Under the pieces are notes generated by a model. It did not search any database. It was not told the DNA's origin and saw only the letters and a list, made by a program, of their open reading frames with translations. Below, piece by piece: positions 58,518-64,000 of a DNA stretch of 64,000 nucleotides. The position numbers and the translations under genes were made by a program. The DNA is taken from positions 1 to 64,000 of the forward strand of contig CAJQUW010011540.1 in assembly GCA_907163375.1 (NCBI GenBank), in the 5' to 3' direction. This DNA comes from Prostheceraeus crozeri (taxonomy: Eukaryota > Platyhelminthes > Polycladida > Euryleptidae). The number at the start of each line of letters is the position of its first letter. Position 1 is the first letter of the stretch.

Positions 58518-59981
58518 GCCTTTGGCATCTACCTTTGTATGACAACTAGTGGTGCTGGCCATTCGCAAACGTGAGTCTTACATCAACAATAGACTCTAGA
58601 GCATATGCTTCAAAATGATGGAAGGCGTGTTGAAAATAATCGACAATTTCAATGGGAAATTGACGATTAGACTTTAAGTAAATTTTTGTGCAATGATGGG
58701 ACAGTCTATAGCCCGCAACTAAAATAAATCGGCTCATTGGTTCGCGGGCAGACCGAACGATTACAGCCTGAGAATCTCAGCACAACCCAAAGTCCAACTC
58801 TTATAGGGACGTCAAGTAAAAATTACAGATATGTTTTAAAAGACACTTCCAGCAGCAAATCATCCCTCTCCTAGTTCATGAATCAGTAAAAGTCCAAAAT
58901 TCTTGACTCGTCTATCGGGATAATATTTCACAAAACTCTGCGATCGCCTAAATCATTCAAACGTTTTAGTTTATGATAACACACTACACGCATGTTAATC
59001 ATTACATTTGATCAGAACAAATTTAACGCCGCAGAGCTGAAATTTCCATGAAACAAACACTTTGGAATTTCGCAGGCATAAAAGATTTCTAAAATATTTA
59101 TCACCTGATAATGGACATTGGCTTCATAAAATTGATGTCTCCTACGAGCGCCAATAGTCGAATTTCTTTCAGAGCATCGAGCATTTTTAAAACTCGTCAA
59201 CCTGTATCTTTAACTTATTATAAAAGATCAGTGGCCAAAATGCAGGTTATCATTTTATGAATTATTTACTGCAATTGCTCAGTGGATAGCGCTGCTAACG
59301 CCCAGCAGTGAATGGGCAACTGACCAGCGTGACGGAGAGCAGAGGTGGTGAAGTGAATTGGTTACTAAAAACAACGATGTCTTAACACTGTAAACGCCTG
59401 GCCATGAACCTCGCCACGAATTCTCCACGAAATATTAGCAACAGTAGGTCCGCCGATAGTGCACCGAAATTTTGTGGTCATCTGAAATGACCTTTGCCCC
59501 TGACTTATTAAGTGGACTTCAAATTGCACTCTGATTGGATAGACTTTGAGTGAAAAATTTAAAATAGTTTGTTCATCACTTCACGATTCCTATACATTTT
59601 CACTGCTCCCCCTTTTTCCCTGCAGAGACTTTTAGTGCAGCATGCATTATCCCACAAGACTTCTTCAAAAATTTAGACTTGGTCACTAGAAGTAAAGGCT
59701 ATTTTGAAGCAATGAAACGCATATTTTTCGTGACTTCTATTACTTTTTGCTATTTTACATTTTGACTATTATTTCTTTTCAGACGGCGATTAAGCACCTT
59801 ATCAGTAAAGACGCAGAAGAATGTGAAAATGTTGTTGTTATTGGGGTAGTGGCAACGAAAATCTTTGTAATAATCTGCTATTTTGAATTTTAAAAATATG
59901 ATACTAACCGCAAATAATATAGGCCTATAAACAGAAGTCTCTTTTAGATACTTGGCCATGCCTTTTATTCTACTATTTTCT
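58518..59981. other. Anonymous stretch with a tRNA-like fragment
   Basis: No coding features recognised. The only RNA-like signal is the fragment at 59,272-59,350. Confidence 0.5.
59272..59350 (+). repeat. tRNA-like (SINE head?) fragment
   Basis: TTGCTCAGTGGATAGCG fits an A box/D arm. CTGCT-AACGCCC-AGCAG forms a 5-bp stem with a 7-base loop, like an anticodon arm, but without the conserved U33. No B box (GGTTCGA type) follows. Probably a decayed tRNA-derived SINE head, not a tRNA gene. Confidence 0.3.
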
Positions 59982-60234
59982 TTCTCTTTTTTTTGCAAAA
60001 ACGCCTCAAAATAGGTATAAATCTTTTAATTGCACGACGTTTCGGAAGTCTTGGTCACGCACAAATGAACCAAATCAGGCTTTACAAACATCAAAGAGCA
60101 TAAAAAATTGTAAAATATAAATTAAAATGTTTGTAAAGCCTAATTTGGTTCATTTGTGCGTGACCAAGACTTACGAAGCGTCGTGCCATTAAAAATTTTG
60201 TACCTATCTTGTGGCGTTTTTCGCAAGAAAAAAA
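59982..60234. repeat. Long hairpin with about 105-bp arms
   Basis: The arms 59,982-60,091 and 60,128-60,234 are reverse complements with few mismatches, sharing GTCTTGGTCACGCACAAATG and CCTAATTTGG/CCAAATCAGG; the loop is about 36 bp. The CACGACGTTTCGG word resembles ends of PLE-like blocks, so it may be two inverted terminal blocks of a PLE. Non-coding. Confidence 0.65.
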
Positions 60235-61044
60235 ATAGGCAGACGTTTTGTGATATTTGCTTCTAAATCTTTCAAAAGTGTGCGGAAGACGTCTTACTAG
60301 CACACTTGATGGTTGCCTGATTAATTATGATATTTCAAAAAGGCGATTTTTCTCTTAAGATTTTCGTTGTCAATACCACAATGGCGGGGTTAACCACATT
60401 GGAGTAAATAAAATTGTATTCAAGTTAGCTTGCAATAGACAATTTACAAGTAGATAAAGAAATATCTGTAAACAGTCTTACAGCAGACAATGCGCGATAA
60501 TTCTGCTGACAAATTTAATGGAATTACCACAGGAAATGGTCACTCGGTTATACTTGCTAAGTTAACAGACTCGAAAATATATAGGGTGTCCGTAAATTCG
60601 CTTCACTTTTAAATTGAATATCTACATGAGTAAACAATAAACGTTTACGTCAGAAACCCTGTTATATTACGCAACATGAAGGGGAATTTACGAATCTAAC
60701 AATAAGAAATGAATATTCGATTATTTAACTGCTTAAATTTTACATTCTGCATGCAGTCATTTTTGTAATGAATATTATATGTGCAATTATAGTTCTTAAG
60801 CTTTGGTGAATTCATTTCAGTTTCAGTAAATGTTTAAGTCAATTAGATGTGCTGTTAATTATGTCAATTAACTTTACCTAGAGCCATAGCTCAAAATTTT
60901 CCCCTATTCAATGCTATGAAACTTTCATCACCAGCCATGACGACATGCTTAGTCATTGATTGATTCATATCGTATCATCTTCAATTGGGAACGTCAAATT
61001 AATCAGCTTTCATGGCATAGAAATTTGACAAATTATTGACTATC

Positions 61045-61234
61045 TTGAGCGGGCTTTATTGATCTTACCTGTTAGAGATGGTGGACTGGCGATCACTGAT
61101 TTACGCGAGCCAAAGAACTCCACTCCCATCGAAGTGCGTTCGATTATAGAACAGCGCCTTTCGGTCGCAGCAATAAAATGGAAGGGCCAGCACCATCTGT
61201 CACGCGAATGGTGAAAAATAGAATTGCCATATCC
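61045..61234 (+). pseudogene. LINE reverse-transcriptase C-terminal fragment (tentative)
   Basis: The frame reads ERALLILPVRDGGLAITDL, then KNSTPIEVRSIIEQRLSVAA. The 'LPVRDGGLAI' pattern is common in the region after the RT domain of animal LINE proteins. It sits inside the mariner, so it was probably captured or inserted. Too short for clade assignment. Confidence 0.4.
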
Positions 61235-61642
61235 CATATCTATGACGGGATGTCTTCGCTAACCAATGTCAAAGACGCGTGTGTTAACCAATAGTTTAAG
61301 TCTATATCATAGAGTTTCCTCATTCTATGTTCGAAATCTCAATGTGAAGCATAGAAATAAATTGTTTATCTGAAGTTCGCTAGAATGGAAATTGACTCAA
61401 GGTCGCAGCACATCCGAGGGAACTAAGTTGGGGCATGGATCACCAATGAAAGGCTTCGATTTACTCATGTGACTGATTCTAACCCAATGATACAGACGTT
61501 GGCAGGTGCATCTAAGTGAAAATGCGTGCGATTTATGCGCCGTTATTGTGCATTGCATGAAGCTTAATTTCCATTCTAGAGGTTTTATTGTTGTCAATTT
61601 CTATGATGTGAAGTGATACGATCGCTGTCTATCTTATTCACA

Positions 61643-61861
61643 ATGGATCTTCAGACTCGGATAGAGATAGTTCAGTGCTTCTATGCATGCAATAGATATC
61701 ATCATGGTAAGCCACAAAGCCTGGACCAGTTGAGTGAGAAGATCACTGATATCTGCAATGAAGTCACACGCGAAGAACTTGCCGCTGGTGTTTTCGATAT
61801 TATTCGACGATTGACTGCAGTGATTGATTGCGATGGCAATCATTTCGAACACTTGATTTGA
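61643..61861 (+). pseudogene. Mariner transposase fragment lacking the catalytic core
   Basis: From an ATG at 61,643 the frame reads MDLQTRIEIVQCFYACNRYH, then directly LDQLSEKITDICNEVTREEL and HFEHLI. This looks like the N-terminal helix region joined to the C-terminal tail ('L..RI...C..VT.E.L......R...C....G.HFEHL') of DUF4817-type transposases. The whole DDE core is missing, so this is an internally deleted derivative that could only move in trans. Confidence 0.6.
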
Positions 61862-62388
61862 GCATTTTAATCATCAAATATTGGCTTCTTATTGTTAGAT
61901 TCGTGAATTCCCCTTTATGTTACGCAATATAATATGGCCTGTGATAAAAAAGTTTATTGCTTTCTCATGTAGATATTCAATTCAAAAGTCAAGCGAATTT
62001 ACGGACACCCTGTACAAGAAGCAGAATAAGTTCTCAACTGTTCATGTGATTACTTAATACATCACAATGCTGTTCATGAAATTCCCTTGCTAATCAACTT
62101 AATTTCCTTTTAAGAAAGATGTTTTAAGATTCTTATTAGAAGCGTTTCACTCTATACGCCTTTTAATGGGCTTCATACGATTGAGATATTAAAATCTGTG
62201 GTATCTCTAGATTGTATGTCGACACATGATGTGCAAAGTTTTTCCTTTCTCAATTGATCAAATAGTTTGTAAACCTCAGGAACATGATCTCCTTAAAAAA
62301 ACTGAATTTTGTGGTATAAATATATTCACTACATGCTAGAATTTTTTGAGTTGACAATCTACCTATGACTCTACTACTTATACTATAA

Positions 62389-62492
62389 AAGTCCATTCAT
62401 ACCGGACGCGGCGCTGTTTCTCGCGCGTCTCTGTTTAAAAACGAAAATTCTGACGCGTGAGGACGCGCCGCGTTCGGTGTGAATGGACCTTA
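62389..62492. mobile_element. Hairpin MITE with GC-rich ends
   Basis: AAGTCCATTCATACCGGACG and the inverted partner CCGCGTTCGGTGTGAATGGACCTT form a stem interrupted by a short interior with GCGCGTC/GACGCG pairs. About 104 bp, non-coding. A broken relative lies at 7,828-7,863. Confidence 0.7.
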
Positions 62493-64000
62493 TGACGGCG
62501 GCTGTGCATGTCCTGTTGTCACCAAAGGCTTCCAGCGAGTCCTAGAGTGCCTGCCACATGAAGGATTGACAATCAGCAAATTTATCAACAAAATGATGAT
62601 CCACTACCCACTTGAGCGAAATCCGCGATAGCTGGCGCTGATCCCGACATTTCAGGATCCCGGCGTTTAGCAAAATAGCGGGATTGCAAGCAATGCCGGG
62701 TCGAGAAACTAACAACGACCTAAAGTCTTGTCATTCAATTTCTCTACACTCCATGTCGAGTATCCAAGATGAACATAGTCCTAAGATCTTAGACCACAAC
62801 TCGAGGGCTTGTAAACACGCACCACTCTGGCAGTTTAGTGGTTCAACCAGAGACGTCTGTGAGTAATGATGATCATAATATTAATCGTAGATGTCCGTGG
62901 CTGAAGCACAGAATGACTGCATGATTGCAATATAATTTCAGATATCATTTAGATTTTCTTTCTCGAAAAAAATCCTGAATCTTAGTCCGTAAAAATTATG
63001 TGATTCTATACTTATTTCAAAGAAAAGTCTTCAAATATCATACACTGGTTACCTCATGTATGAAATTAACAGACAGCAAGTGTTTAAAATCCTCACAGCC
63101 TGACCACAACCGACAATGTTCAGTTTTAAATCGAAACAACAGCAAGTATTTATCGCGTTTGAAATTAGGATAATTTCAGATCTACATTTCCAGAATTTCC
63201 AATCTGATTATGAGTAATCCTTAGTTAGAGATGTTTAAGACCAATAGATTAGCACTTTTGCATTATTCTTATGAGGTTCTTGTTATACTATTGATTACTA
63301 TCTTCAGCGTACGGAGAATAATTGAAAAAAGCGACAATGGCGCGTCTCTCCACTTATAACTAATCGGCAGCTTTGAAGTAGCGCCCAAATTGCTAGACAC
63401 GTGATAATTTCCCTTAACTAAAGAAATTTGAACAATAAGCTATCAAAAAGACTGAATATCAGTGTGTGATGAAAGCGAATACAAGCTGTCTGAGGAGCAG
63501 CGTTCAACAGATTAAACAATTCTGATAGAATCATTTAATAAAAACGATAATCGTGTAATAGAATAGGGCTTTATGTGTAAGTGAAGATTTTCTCAAAGTC
63601 ACAGTTTGGTGGGATACAAATAAGACTTTAGGGGAATGATTTCGTCATGCTGAAATTGCATTATCTGATTCGACATCAACTTTGAAAACACATTGTCTGC
63701 AAACTTGACACTCCGCCACGGTGATTGTATTTCATTGGAGATTATTTCAATATATTCCTCCTCATTTGCGAACACAGGGCTCGTCGTCCCATGCAATGTT
63801 AAATTATTCATTTGTCTGCAATCAGTTATGACAAAATGAAAAGTAGGATGAAGAAGAACGATCTAATGCCGCTCATTCTAGCAGGTGTATTTAAAGTACA
63901 TACAACTCATGATGTAGACCTATCTATAGTCCTTTATAAAGCGCAAGGCCAGGTTGTTTGGTCATAAGTTTGTCAAATTTTAGAACAAATATAATCTGAT
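62493..64000. other. Anonymous stretch to the window edge
   Basis: No recognisable genes, RNAs or transposon ends. Around 62,635-62,705 there are several GGATCCCGGC/GCCGGGTC-type words that could be a decayed inverted repeat. Confidence 0.45.

Larger units (their letters stand above)
60582..62012 (+). mobile_element. Tc1/mariner-type transposon, internally rearranged
   Basis: The ends are TAGGGTGTCCGTAAATTCGC and inverted GCGAATTTACGGACACCCTG. A second inverted block runs inward (TTACGCAACATGAAGGGGAA at 60,667, TTCCCCTTTATGTTACGCAA at about 61,908), giving long inverted ends of about 130 bp. TA flanks both sides. 1,431 bp, but the transposase is reduced to a short fragment and a LINE-like piece occupies part of the interior. 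Confidence 0.8.

Noticed and set aside
59272-59350. Functional tRNA gene
   Set aside because: The A box and an anticodon-like arm are present but there is no B box, no U33 and no acceptor stem pairing.

Overview
The window is metazoan (invertebrate-like), AT-rich, repeat-dominated DNA. I find no convincing host protein-coding gene, rRNA or intact tRNA. The lineage cannot be fixed from sequence alone. Polintons, Penelope-like elements (PLEs) with hammerhead-type motifs, RTE and CR1/L2-type LINEs and DUF4817-type mariners together are typical of aquatic or other non-vertebrate animals.

Layout. Positions 1-3,060 hold one end of a Polinton-type element that runs off the left edge. Positions 3,060-13,315 are mostly anonymous DNA with a MITE, a tRNA-derived SINE and a PLE remnant. 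Positions 13,322-35,490 are the centrepiece: a 22-kb Polinton/Maverick-type fossil with AG...CT ends, 57 bp of identical terminal sequence at both ends, and a 6-bp target duplication (CATACA). Its interior is a giant palindrome. Each arm carries the same protein-primed family-B DNA polymerase gene remnant, the same small ORFs and the same subterminal repeats. The arms meet in an AT-rich minisatellite around a 22-bp perfect palindrome at 26,853-26,874. No integrase, packaging ATPase, protease or major capsid gene is visible. A 3.1-kb LINE interrupts only the left arm, so it arrived after the palindrome formed.

Positions 35,497-41,484 hold a short PLE fragment with a 50-bp target duplication, then a foldback sequence. 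A nearly intact, very young CR1/L2-type LINE (37,155-41,205) is inserted there, flanked by a perfect 279-bp direct duplication. Positions 42,340-44,855 hold an internally shortened LINE and a complete but frameshifted DUF4817-type mariner. Positions 47,060-47,285 contain a hammerhead ribozyme-like motif. Positions 49,581-54,815 are a nest: a PLE remnant with inverted hammerhead-bearing ends holds a decayed mariner, which holds a small MITE. An RTE LINE with an 11-bp target duplication has inserted into the PLE right end. Positions 54,816-64,000 hold a 725-bp foldback, a hAT MITE with an 8-bp duplication, a long hairpin, a third mariner with long inverted ends and a second hairpin MITE.

The elements do not form a pathway. 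What the window records is order of insertion: PLE before mariner and RTE LINE; palindromic Polinton before its LINE; foldback before the CR1/L2-type LINE. The most unusual signals are the palindromic Polinton with duplicated polymerase genes and the 279-bp exact duplication around a LINE.
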